DNA of 64,000 nucleotides, from NCBI GenBank assembly GCA_965227095.1, contig CBDDFL010000001.1:1054001-1118000 (forward strand). The letters run 5' to 3'. The notes beneath the pieces are model-generated. The model saw nothing but the letters and a program-made list of their open reading frames with translations, was not told the origin of the DNA and did not search any database. The DNA comes from JANQMY01 sp965227095. GTDB taxonomy: Bacteria; Pseudomonadota; Alphaproteobacteria; JANQMY01. Made by a program: the position numbers and the translations under genes. Of the stretch, positions 17,770 to 25,004 are shown in pieces (position 1 is the first letter of the stretch; each line of letters begins with the position of its first letter).

Positions 17770-18870
17770 TTACGGCTTCCACGGGTCGGTATAATTCTCC
17801 GCACCAATTTCGCGCACATCCGACAACCAATCCCCTTCGTAAGGCCAGGCGTCGGGATTGTCGTCTGACGGACCTTGCCAATAACGCGCCATGGGGCCCG
17901 CTGCCGTGCCCGGTTCCAAGGACCAAGCCTGACGTCGAAAGGTCCAACTGTCGGGCACCAAACGATGGGCTTCCTTGAAGTGCCTGATGGCGGCGTCATG
18001 GTCGCCTTGCTTTTCAAGCTCCGTGGCCAGTTCAAAATGGGCATGACCCAGGGCCGTATCGGCGGTGCGCGGGCGCGACCGGGCGATCACCTCGTCCGGC
18101 GTGTGCGCAAATGCACTGTCCGCGCCTTTAGCCACCCAATCTTTTAGGGCCGCGTGATATTCGGCGGGGCTTGCACGCATTTTCATGGCTTCCGCCCCCA
18201 TTTCGAGCAAGCGTTGCGGCAGCTCGCCGGTGGGCGGTTGGAATCCGGGCTGATCGCTGGGCGGGGCCGGGGCTGCTTCCGCCGGGCGTACGATCATACC
18301 GTTTTCGTCAATCCAGATGCTGCTGGGGATGTTGATCACCCCGAACAGATTGGCCATGGCGTGGTGTTCGTCGATCAGGGACGGATGGTCCGGATTGGCC
18401 GCTTCGATAAATTCGCGGCAGCCGGCGGCCCCCAGAACATCCAGTCCAACGGTGACCAGTTCAAAACCTTGTGGAGCAAGTTCGGTGCGGAGGGCCTGCC
18501 ACACGGGCAGGTCACGGGAGCAGCCTCAATAGGGCGCCCAGGCATAGAGGAGAACTTTCTTCCCCCGCAGGCTTGCCAGTTCAAACACATTGCCGTCGAG
18601 GTCGGGCAAGGTCAGGTTCGGCGCTTCCGCCGTGGTCAGCGCCCGGGCCACTTGGGATTCCGGTCCGATGGCCCACAGATCTTTGCCGTCGGCTTTCACC
18701 ACCGGCAGGCCCATGGCATCGCCCAGCGCGTTGATGTCAACGGTGTCGCCGTTCAGATCGTCAGCGAGGGGGATGCACACATCGCCCTTGCACGCGCCTT
18801 CCGGTTTGAACACCCAGCCGGTTTCTTTCTCGAAATCGCTGCGTTTGATCTGCTTGGATGTGCTCAGCAT
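17770..18870 (-). CDS. ResA/TlpA-like redoxin, probable selenoprotein (in-frame TGA at 18528-18526)
   Basis: Two adjoining frames are one gene if the TGA at 18526-18528 (minus strand) is read as selenocysteine, giving 366 residues with U115 in W-A-P-Y-U-G-C-S-R-D-L-P. Residues about 82-210 form a thioredoxin-fold redoxin domain (APNLTLPDLDG, LLYAWAPYU, NIPSSIWIDENG). The position of U matches the first redox Cys of this WAxx(U/C)G family, in which selenoprotein members are known. An N-terminal domain has Cys27 and Cys32 (GACKGDVCIPL), and the C-terminal third is TPR-like (HFELATELEKQGDHDAAIRHF). The frame stays coding for 251 codons past the TGA. A SECIS-like hairpin lies at 18495-18511. Alternatives are a nonsense mutation or a sequencing error. 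Confidence 0.82.
18495..18511 (-). promoter_or_regulatory. Candidate bacterial SECIS hairpin
   Basis: On the minus strand, 14 bases after the TGA, CCTGCC and GGCAGG form a perfect 6-bp stem closing the loop CGTGT. The loop starts 20 bases after the TGA and has G at its second position. This fits the published general model for bacterial SECIS elements (UGA-to-loop distance 16-37 bases, loop of 3-14 bases, G in the first two loop positions). It lies within the coding frame, as bacterial SECIS elements do. Confidence 0.68.
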
Positions 18871-18969
18871 GACTCGGGATCCTCACCTTTATCTCGATAA
18901 GTTTTGACATAGGCTAACACCCGCTTTTGGCCAGGACAAGGGAGCGCAAATTTCTCTATTTCGTCTGTA

Positions 18970-19578
18970 TCAAGAAGATGAGAGCGTGTTGCCAAATTTC
19001 TGAGCGGTTAGTGCGCGCAATTGCTCCAGCACCAAGTCCTCGTGTCCCATGTCACCGCTATCGGGGGTGACCGCGCGGCCAAGCGCCATGCCGATCATCG
19101 CTTCCACCACCAAGCGATACACGCCGGTGGCGTCTTCACCCTGACCAATTTTTGCAGCCAGCAGATCGTTTGATGCAGGATCGAAAATGGCGCGGAATTT
19201 TTCAATCACCGGACCCAGCCGTGACGCCAGCGTGGGGTCGTTACGCGCCGCCAACCACACTTCGATCACCGCCTTGAAATCGCGCCGGGAGACGTTGCGC
19301 CAGATACGGTCCACCATGGTGGCGGCCTCTTCTTCCATGACGCCGCTGTCGATCATGTCGGTGTAGACGGTGGTGAGGGCCGCGCCCAGCAAATCCGCCA
19401 AATCCTCAAAATGATGGAACAGGGCCCCGCGTGTCACGCCCGCCCGCTTGCACACTTCCACCACCGTGGTGGCGGCATAGCCTTTGTCCACCAGGCTCTC
19501 GATGGTGGCCCGGATCAAGCGGGCGCGCATGGCGGCGGACCGGGCTTCTTGGGTGCGGGGTTTTGATTTGGTGACCAC
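18970..19578 (-). CDS. TetR family transcriptional regulator
   Basis: 202 residues from GTG 19578, preceded by AGGA. A longer frame to 19767 would cross the operator and the divergent gene start. The N-terminal helix-turn-helix is typical: LVDKGYAATTVVEVCKRAGV then TRGALFHHFEDLADLL. The C-terminal ligand domain has no recognisable specificity. It is divergent from the molybdopterin oxidoreductase, and a 26-bp perfect palindrome sits between the two start codons. I infer that it represses itself and that operon. Confidence 0.92.
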   Translation of the reverse strand: MVTKSKPRTQEARSAAMRARLIRATIESLVDKGYAATTVVEVCKRAGVTRGALFHHFEDLADLLGAALTTVYTDMIDSGVMEEEAATMVDRIWRNVSRRDFKAVIEVWLAARNDPTLASRLGPVIEKFRAIFDPASNDLLAAKIGQGEDATGVYRLVVEAMIGMALGRAVTPDSGDMGHEDLVLEQLRALTAQKFGNTLSSS

Positions 19579-19606
19579 AAAGTCCTCACGCTGTGTCGAT
19601 TTCACT

Positions 19607-19632
19607 TTACATACATACCGGTATGTATGTAA
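19607..19632. promoter_or_regulatory. TetR operator, 26-bp perfect palindrome
   Basis: TTACATACATACC followed directly by its exact reverse complement GGTATGTATGTAA. It lies 28 bases from the GTG of the TetR gene and 43 bases before the ATG of the molybdopterin oxidoreductase, an ideal position for repressing both. ATACATACCGGTATGTAT-like sites are known for several proteobacterial TetR regulators. Confidence 0.85.
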
Positions 19633-19675
19633 AAGGTCAAGGTAAGATTGACCCGGACGTCGTTTGGAGGACGCC

Positions 19676-21868
19676 ATGGCGCAAGTAGACGAAAAAACCG
19701 TTTTATGTGCGAGCTGCGATATCGCTTGCCAATTGCGGGCGGAAATCACCGATGGGCGCGTGACCAAAATTAAGTCCCATTACAACCCGCTGCTTAAAGA
19801 CAATATCTGCATGAAGGGGATCTATGCGCCCAAGGGCTTTGCCCATCCGGACCGGGTGCTCTATCCGCAGAAGCGCAAAGGCGAACGCGGCTCTGGCGAA
19901 TGGCAGCGTGTGTCCTGGGATGACGCCATGGGCGAAATCTCCGAGCGCCTCAAAACGGTGGTCGATACTTACGGACCCGAAGCCATGGCGGTGTCCACCA
20001 GCCAGTGGAATACGTCAACGGAAAGCGGTGCCGGCCGGCGGTTCATGAATTTGCTGGGGTCGCCCAATTGGATCAGCGGTGTGGCGCTGTGTGCCGGTAA
20101 CACGGCCGCGGTCAATCGCATGGTCTACGGATGGTTTCCCTTCCCGGATTTTGCCGGGTCTAACTGCATCGTTCTATTTGGCCACAATCCCAAACGCCAC
20201 AGCTGGACGCCCATTTACAATTCCATCCGCAAGGCCCAACAACGGGGCGCCAAGCTGATTGTGTTGGACCCGCGCCGTAGCGAAAGTGCCGAACGCGCCG
20301 ATATTTGGCTGCCGCTGAAAGCGGGCACGGATGCCGCCATGTGCTTGGGCTGGCTCAATGTGATCATCAAGGAAGAGCTTTACGACAAAGAGTTTGTTGC
20401 CAAATGGACCCACGGGTTTGAGGAATTCGCGGCCCGGGTTGCGGAGTTTCCGCTGGAACGTGTGGCGGAGATCACCGGCTGCGAGCCGGACATGATCGCC
20501 GCCGCCGCCCGCATGTATGCCACGAATGGGCCATCGGTTATTCCGTGGACCCCCATAACCGACCAGCAACGAAACAGCACCTCGGCCATTCGGTTGCACG
20601 CGTCGCTGCGGGCGATTTGCGGCTATTTGGATGTGCCGGGCGGTGAAGGCCTGTCGGGGTTTCCGAAAGACATCATTCCCGAAACGATGATTGAAGGCCA
20701 CGACCTTCTGTCCGACGCGCAAAAAGCAAAGCAGCTTGGGTCCGACACCCATCCGGTGTTCACCTATCGCGGCACGGCGGCATTGGGCGAGCCCACGAAG
20801 AAAGCCTGGGGCCATGAATATGCGAACATCGTCATGGGCAGCTATATGGCCAACCCATCGGCCACATTCCGGGCCATGGCGGATGGTGTGCCCTATCCGG
20901 TGAAAGCCTTCATCGTGCTCGGCAATAACGCCATGATGAGCTACGCCAATATGAACCTCATCTATCGCGCCATGATGAACCAAGACCTGATTGTGGCTCA
21001 TGAACATATGAAGACGCCCACGGCGCAATTGGCGGATTTCATTTTGCCCGGCGACAGCTGGCTTGAACGCAATCACATGTTGGACGGCTATGGCTGGTCC
21101 AATGTGGTGCGCACCTCTGAAAAATCCATGGAGCCGCCGGGCGAATGCCGGGGCGTGTACGATTTTTGGCGGGACCTGGCGCACCGTTTTGGTTTCGGCA
21201 ATCAGTTCCCCTGGAAAACGGTGGAAGAACTCTACACATACCGGCTGCAGGCCACCGACATGACCTGGGAACAATTTGTGGACACCTATGAAATGTATTT
21301 GCCGGAACCGAAATTCCGGAAATACGAAGAAAACGGGTTTGCCACACCCACGGGCAAGGTGGAGCTGAAGTCCACCATTCTCGAAGACCTTGGGTTCGAT
21401 CCGCTGCCTTATTGGCGGGAAGAACCGGCGGCGGATCCTGACTATCCGTTACAACTATTCACCGGCGTGCGAGAAGACGAATTCTTCCAAACCGGACAGC
21501 GCTTCATCCCTGAACTGCGCAACCGCAAGCCGGACCCGCAAATGTTCATCAGTCCGGCGGATGCGGAAGAATGGCAAGTGGTCAACGGCGATTGGGTGGA
21601 TGTGCATTCCAAGTCGGGCAAGGTGCGGCTGCAAACGTCGATCCGCGATGACATGCCAAAAGGGTTGATCCGTGTCCCCCATGGTTGGTGGAAACCGGAA
21701 ACGGAACAGGGCATCAAAGGCGGGCTGTCTGGTGTGTGGCTGCATTCGGACGCGCAAGTCTGCCCGGACGATGAAGATTTTCTCGACCGGGAACAAGGCA
21801 TCCCGCATTTCAAAGGCATTCCTGCCCGCATCGTGAAAGTGGCGGACCAAAAGGCGGCGGCGGAATGA
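19676..21868 (+). CDS. Molybdopterin-dependent oxidoreductase (DMSO reductase superfamily)
   Basis: 730 residues from ATG 19676, with GGAGGA five bases before it. The N-terminus carries a [4Fe-4S] site (Cys11, Cys14, Cys18, Cys45). The Mo ligand region GSPNWISGVALCAGN has Cys139 where FdhF has Sec and NapA has Cys. Mo-bis-MGD binding segments follow (FGHNPKRHSW, VLDPRRSESAERAD, VLGNNAMMSYANM). The C-terminal molydop-binding domain begins near residue 590 (LFTGVREDEFF). There is no Tat signal, so it is cytoplasmic, and no electron-transfer subunit is encoded next to it. Relatives include thiosulfate/polysulfide reductase-like and acetylene hydratase-like enzymes. The substrate is unknown. It is coupled to the next gene by ATGA. 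Confidence 0.9.
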   Translation: MAQVDEKTVLCASCDIACQLRAEITDGRVTKIKSHYNPLLKDNICMKGIYAPKGFAHPDRVLYPQKRKGERGSGEWQRVSWDDAMGEISERLKTVVDTYGPEAMAVSTSQWNTSTESGAGRRFMNLLGSPNWISGVALCAGNTAAVNRMVYGWFPFPDFAGSNCIVLFGHNPKRHSWTPIYNSIRKAQQRGAKLIVLDPRRSESAERADIWLPLKAGTDAAMCLGWLNVIIKEELYDKEFVAKWTHGFEEFAARVAEFPLERVAEITGCEPDMIAAAARMYATNGPSVIPWTPITDQQRNSTSAIRLHASLRAICGYLDVPGGEGLSGFPKDIIPETMIEGHDLLSDAQKAKQLGSDTHPVFTYRGTAALGEPTKKAWGHEYANIVMGSYMANPSATFRAMADGVPYPVKAFIVLGNNAMMSYANMNLIYRAMMNQDLIVAHEHMKTPTAQLADFILPGDSWLERNHMLDGYGWSNVVRTSEKSMEPPGECRGVYDFWRDLAHRFGFGNQFPWKTVEELYTYRLQATDMTWEQFVDTYEMYLPEPKFRKYEENGFATPTGKVELKSTILEDLGFDPLPYWREEPAADPDYPLQLFTGVREDEFFQTGQRFIPELRNRKPDPQMFISPADAEEWQVVNGDWVDVHSKSGKVRLQTSIRDDMPKGLIRVPHGWWKPETEQGIKGGLSGVWLHSDAQVCPDDEDFLDREQGIPHFKGIPARIVKVADQKAAAE

Positions 21869-22122
21869 GCGAGAAATACACGCCCCCCACCAGGCAGGAG
21901 CTTGAAAAGCAAACCAAGAAAGCAGCATTTGCCACCGGCTTGGCCCAGCGCACTTTTCGGAAAAAGAAGAACGTCATCGACCATGCGGCCAACTTCATGC
22001 TGAAGCGCGCCATGACGCCCAAGCCTGAAAAGGACTTTATGCGCGACGATATTTGCGATGCGGATATCGGCTTCAGCGCGGCGGAGTTAGAGGCGTACTC
22101 GAAAAGCGGAGGGGATACCTGA
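21865..22122 (+). CDS. Small protein coupled to the molybdopterin oxidoreductase
   Basis: 85 residues. Its ATG overlaps the stop of the oxidoreductase gene (ATGA), so it is translated with it. It is highly charged (EKQTKKAAFATGLAQRTFRKKK), with no membrane segment and a single Cys in DDICDADIGFS. I do not recognise a family. The coupling suggests an accessory role for the molybdoenzyme such as a chaperone or electron-transfer adaptor, but this is inference from position only. It converges on the WYL regulator with a 3-base gap. Confidence 0.75.
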   Translation: MSEKYTPPTRQELEKQTKKAAFATGLAQRTFRKKKNVIDHAANFMLKRAMTPKPEKDFMRDDICDADIGFSAAELEAYSKSGGDT

Positions 22123-22125
22123 CGG

Positions 22126-22842
22126 TTATGCCGCCGGCGCATCCCCGGCGCCGTCGCCGCCGTGCAAATTTTCCTTGTGGAAATAATCCGCCAAGGTCTT
22201 GCCCGCTTCGTCTTTGAATTTCGTCTTCAGCACTTGCATGCCTTCAATCCGGTCGATGCGGAAATTGCGGAAATCATCCCGCAATTCGCACCAGGAAATC
22301 GCCAGCCATATGGTGCCAAAATTGGTAAGCCCCAAGGGCCGCACCGTGCGCGTGGTGATCTGGTCGCCCAGGCTGCGATAGGTAACGCGCAGCTTGCGTT
22401 TGGCGGAGGTGGCCTCGCGGATGAAGGACAAATGTTCCGGCACTTTGCCGGACCAGGCCGGACGCGTCGCGAACAAAGGCACGGACCGTAAACGCGCCGC
22501 GTGTTCGGGGGGCAACACCTCTTCGATTTTATCCAACGCGGTTTGCGCGGCGGTGGCCAAATGATCGTCTGCCAACATGGCGGCCGCCTTGGCGCCAAAG
22601 GCCAGCGCCTCCAATTGTTCGAAAGTGAAAGTCAACGGCGGCAGATCGTGATGATCGCGCAGCAAATAGCCAACACCCGCTTCCCCGTCGATGGGCACGC
22701 CCGACCCAATGAGATGCGAGATATCGCGATAGATCGTGCGGATCGACACTTCCAACGCCTCCGCAATTTCTTGCGCGGTGATGGACCGGTTGGTTTTTCG
22801 CATCAGCTGCAGGATGCGGAAGAGGCGTTCAGCGCGTCGCAT
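22126..22842 (-). CDS. YafY-type HTH/WYL-domain transcriptional regulator
   Basis: 238 residues from ATG 22842 (MRRAERLFRILQLMRK). Upstream in-frame starts lack conserved sequence. The N-terminal HTH_11 domain has ITAQEIAEALEVSIRTIYRDI. The central region is GEAGVGYLLRDHHDLPPLTF. A WYL domain spans about residues 130-215 (KRKLRVTYRSLGDQIT, RTVRPLGLTNFGTIWLAISW, FRIDRIEGMQ). WYL domains bind ligands or nucleic acid to control DNA binding. It is divergent from a small ABM-like gene, with CTGACA repeats between them, the usual arrangement of a YafY regulator and its single target. Confidence 0.92.
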   Translation of the reverse strand: MRRAERLFRILQLMRKTNRSITAQEIAEALEVSIRTIYRDISHLIGSGVPIDGEAGVGYLLRDHHDLPPLTFTFEQLEALAFGAKAAAMLADDHLATAAQTALDKIEEVLPPEHAARLRSVPLFATRPAWSGKVPEHLSFIREATSAKRKLRVTYRSLGDQITTRTVRPLGLTNFGTIWLAISWCELRDDFRNFRIDRIEGMQVLKTKFKDEAGKTLADYFHKENLHGGDGAGDAPAA

Positions 22843-22893
22843 AACAATTCTCAAAGGTAATCTGGCCTGCCCGCTCCCCAAAATTGACATTGG

Positions 22894-22929
22894 CCAACCA
22901 CCCCAAGGGTAACCTCATCGGGTGGTTGG
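22894..22929. repeat. Inverted repeat in the WYL/ABM intergenic region
   Basis: CCAACCACCC (22894-22903) and GGGTGGTTGG (22920-22929) are exact inverse copies separated by 16 bases. The site lies about 50 bases upstream of the WYL gene start. It could be an operator or a hairpin in the divergent transcripts. Confidence 0.5.
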
Positions 22930-22948
22930 GAGGGGGAGCGTGCAGGAC

Positions 22949-23000
22949 CTGACAAATAGATACTGACAAAAACATATCACTGCTGACAGCATGTTGTCAG
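22949..23000. promoter_or_regulatory. Cluster of CTGACA motifs, probable WYL regulator sites
   Basis: Two direct copies of CTGACAAA (22949-22956 and 22963-22970, 14-base period) are followed by an inverted pair CTGACA...TGTCAG (22983-23000). The cluster lies 52 bases or more before the ABM-like start, between it and the divergent regulator. Clustered half-sites of this kind suit a dimeric or higher-order DNA-binding regulator. Confidence 0.55.
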
Positions 23001-23051
23001 GAGAGAGGGCGTAATCTTCTGACTGTATTTAACGCGTTTGGAGATTGGAAC

Positions 23052-23342
23052 ATGTCAAAAACGGTGAACCTCTATGTATATAAGGTCAAAGACCCTTCGG
23101 CCGCGGCCCGCGCCCGCAAACAGGCAATGGACGCTCTGGGCGATGTGGATGGCTTCATGGGGTGGACCGCCCTTCGCCGTCCGGACGGCACGGATGCGGA
23201 TGTTTTCGCGGATATAATCGAATGGGCAAGCCCCGATGCCGCTGCGGCCGGGAACGACCAGTGGATGGCGGACGACCGCATCGCGCCCTTCCGCGAGCAG
23301 ATCACGGACGTCATCACCGGCAATCCGTATCAGGTGGCGTGA
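23052..23342 (+). CDS. Small ABM-like (dimeric alpha/beta barrel) protein
   Basis: 96 residues from ATG 23052, after TTGGAGATTGGAAC. The size and pattern (short beta strand, helix with KQAMDALGDVDGFMGWTAL, DVFADIIEWASPDAAAAG, then a terminal helix) suit the antibiotic-biosynthesis-monooxygenase/stress-responsive dimeric barrel group. No catalytic residues can be assigned. Its divergent neighbour is a WYL regulator, and shared CTGACA motifs suggest that this is the regulated gene. It may act on quinones or aldehydes as some relatives do, but that is a guess. Confidence 0.7.
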   Translation: MSKTVNLYVYKVKDPSAAARARKQAMDALGDVDGFMGWTALRRPDGTDADVFADIIEWASPDAAAAGNDQWMADDRIAPFREQITDVITGNPYQVA

Positions 23343-23351
23343 TTCTTAAGA

Positions 23352-23461
23352 CCGTCATCGCGAGCGAGCGCAGCTCGCGCGGCGATCCAGGGGTCGGTTA
23401 TTCAGAACAAGCGTCTCTGGATTGCGTCGTCGGGTCGGTTCGACCCTCCTCGCAATGACGG
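23352..23461. repeat. Palindromic intergenic repeat, about 110 bases
   Basis: The ends CCGTCATCGCGAG (23352-23364) and CTCGCAATGACGG (23449-23461) are inverse copies with one mismatch. Inner parts (GGCGATCCAG and CTGGATTGCG) also pair. This matches the dispersed GTCATTGCGAG-type elements often seen between alphaproteobacterial genes. It sits between the ABM-like gene and a convergent secreted-protein gene and may act as a bidirectional terminator. Confidence 0.8.
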
Positions 23462-23477
23462 TAACGCAGATAGAAAC

Positions 23478-24125
23478 CTAGTCCCACCACCAGCTTTGGC
23501 GGTCGGCGGGGCGGTAGAAGGTGAGCAGGTGCCAGCCGCCGCTCCAACTGTGTTCCAGTTTTTGGTCGCCGCGGCCGGGTGCTTCCAGTCCCGTCAACAC
23601 CACCGTGGCATCATCGCTGATGCGGCCAGCGTCCAGTCCCGGTCCGCGCAAGGTTTCGCTGTCCGTGCGCTGTAAGACATATTGACTGGCCAGCACGTCT
23701 AACAGCCGCTCGATCTCGGCTTTGGCGCCATGGGCATCGCTGGCGGCGCCGGGTGTTGCCAAGCTGCATTCTAATTCCTCTTTGCCGGCCTCGTCGGATG
23801 GCCCGAATGCCAACACATAGAGCGGTGCATCGCTGGGCATGGCCCAAGATTGCCGTTTCGCGTTCAACACAAGTTGGTCGTCGTCACGCACTTCAACGGC
23901 AGCGGCCCAAATGGCGCCCTCGGACGACAGCGATTCGATCTGCAAGGGGTCGCCATCGGTGGCGACGCAAGACAGGGTAAACAGGCGGGCGAAATCATCC
24001 ACCCGCTCCTGAAAGGCGGCTGGCGCCTCAATGGTCAAACTGTCCGCCTGTGCCGGATTTGCCGCCGACATCCAAACAACCGAGGCAAAAGCAAGGGCAT
24101 GGAGGGGGGCGGTGCGGGCAGGCAT
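23478..24125 (-). CDS. Secreted hypothetical protein
   Basis: 215 residues from ATG 24125, after GAGAG. A cleavable signal peptide is evident (TAPLHALAFASVVWMSAANP, cleavage near AQA-DS). The mature part has two Cys (LFTLSCVATDG and EELECSLATPG) that could form a disulfide. A C-terminal HSWSGGWHLLTFYRPADRQS ends in a tryptophan run. I do not recognise a domain. It is probably periplasmic. It is divergent from the peroxiredoxin gene, with a 218-base spacer. Confidence 0.72.
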   Translation of the reverse strand: MPARTAPLHALAFASVVWMSAANPAQADSLTIEAPAAFQERVDDFARLFTLSCVATDGDPLQIESLSSEGAIWAAAVEVRDDDQLVLNAKRQSWAMPSDAPLYVLAFGPSDEAGKEELECSLATPGAASDAHGAKAEIERLLDVLASQYVLQRTDSETLRGPGLDAGRISDDATVVLTGLEAPGRGDQKLEHSWSGGWHLLTFYRPADRQSWWWD

Positions 24126-24343
24126 GGTCACTCTCGTCGCTTTTATCTGTCTCTGGAGGCGGGGATACCTCAACACGCCCAATATCCCGCAGATTGGTTA
24201 AAGGACCGTCGATTTTCAGCCTTTTCCGGCGTCTATCGACCGCATCAATCGACCCCATAGGAACAAGCAATTTCAAATTGCGCCGGGCGGCTGCCATATC
24301 TGTATTCAGAATTGACGCACTAACGTTCAACGAGGATAGAGAG

Positions 24344-24895
24344 ATGCAACACCAAACTGTTCCCCAAGTGACTTTCAAAACACGGGTACGCGATGAAAGC
24401 GTCGAAGGGCCGAACCCCTTCCGCTGGCAAGACGTCACCAGTGACGACCTGTTCAAAGGCAAGAAAGTGGTTCTGTTTTCTTTGCCGGGCGCATTCACGC
24501 CGACCTGTTCATCCACTCATCTGCCGCGCTTTGAAGAGTTGTATGATGAGTTCAAGGCCCAAGGTGTCGATGAAATCATCTGCCTCAGCGTGAATGATGC
24601 CTTCGTCATGTATCAATGGGGCAAACACCAAGGCGTAAAGAACATTTTCTTGCTGCCCGATGGTTCCGGCGAATTCACCCGCAAAATGGGCATGTTGGTG
24701 GCGAAGGATAATCTTGGTTTCGGCATGCGCTCCTGGCGGTATTCGGCCTTCATCGATGACGGCAAAATCGAGAAAATGTTCGTCGAACCTGGTTTCGCCG
24801 ATGATTGCCCGACCGATCCCTTCGAAGTGTCTGATGCCGACACCATGATGGACTATTTGAAAAACCGTCCGCAGTCGGACGCCCAAGCGGCCTAG
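24344..24895 (+). CDS. Peroxiredoxin, Prx5 type
   Basis: 183 residues from ATG 24344, with GAGGA upstream. The open frame continues to 24050, but that part lacks similarity and holds the promoter region. The peroxidatic Cys55 is in LPGAFTPTCSSTHLP, the exact Prx5/AhpE-like signature (PGAFTP-x-C). The conserved Arg lies in the later GFGMRSWRYS. No C-terminal glutaredoxin domain is fused, so an external thiol or glutaredoxin must reduce it. It reduces H2O2 and organic hydroperoxides in the cytosol. Monocistronic. Confidence 0.92.
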   Translation: MQHQTVPQVTFKTRVRDESVEGPNPFRWQDVTSDDLFKGKKVVLFSLPGAFTPTCSSTHLPRFEELYDEFKAQGVDEIICLSVNDAFVMYQWGKHQGVKNIFLLPDGSGEFTRKMGMLVAKDNLGFGMRSWRYSAFIDDGKIEKMFVEPGFADDCPTDPFEVSDADTMMDYLKNRPQSDAQAA

Positions 24896-25004
24896 TCAAG
24901 AAATTACCCCGCCCGCGTGCTGCAACTTCCCTCTATCCGGTCTCTCTCCTCCCCGGGCAGCACGCGGGCACTCTTGTCTCCATAGCCTCGATCGTGAGGG
25001 GAGG

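Noticed and set aside
17770..18504. Separate 244-residue gene starting at GTG 18504
   Set aside because: The redoxin domain would lack its active-site segment. The frame continues upstream through a single TGA into the matching N-terminal part, so one UGA-containing gene is a better account.
18970..19767. Longer TetR protein starting at 19767
   Set aside because: It would read through the 26-bp operator and into the divergent gene. The GTG at 19578 has AGGA and begins the conserved domain.
20174..21274. Long open frame (366 codons) on the minus strand within the molybdopterin oxidoreductase gene
   Set aside because: It lies wholly antisense to a well-supported gene, shows no recognisable domain and has the His/Arg/Gly-rich look of a shadow frame in GC-rich DNA.
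24050..24343. N-terminal extension of the Prx5 peroxiredoxin
   Set aside because: Prx5 proteins start near residue 99 of this frame. The extension is basic and unstructured, and ATG 24344 has a good GAGGA site.
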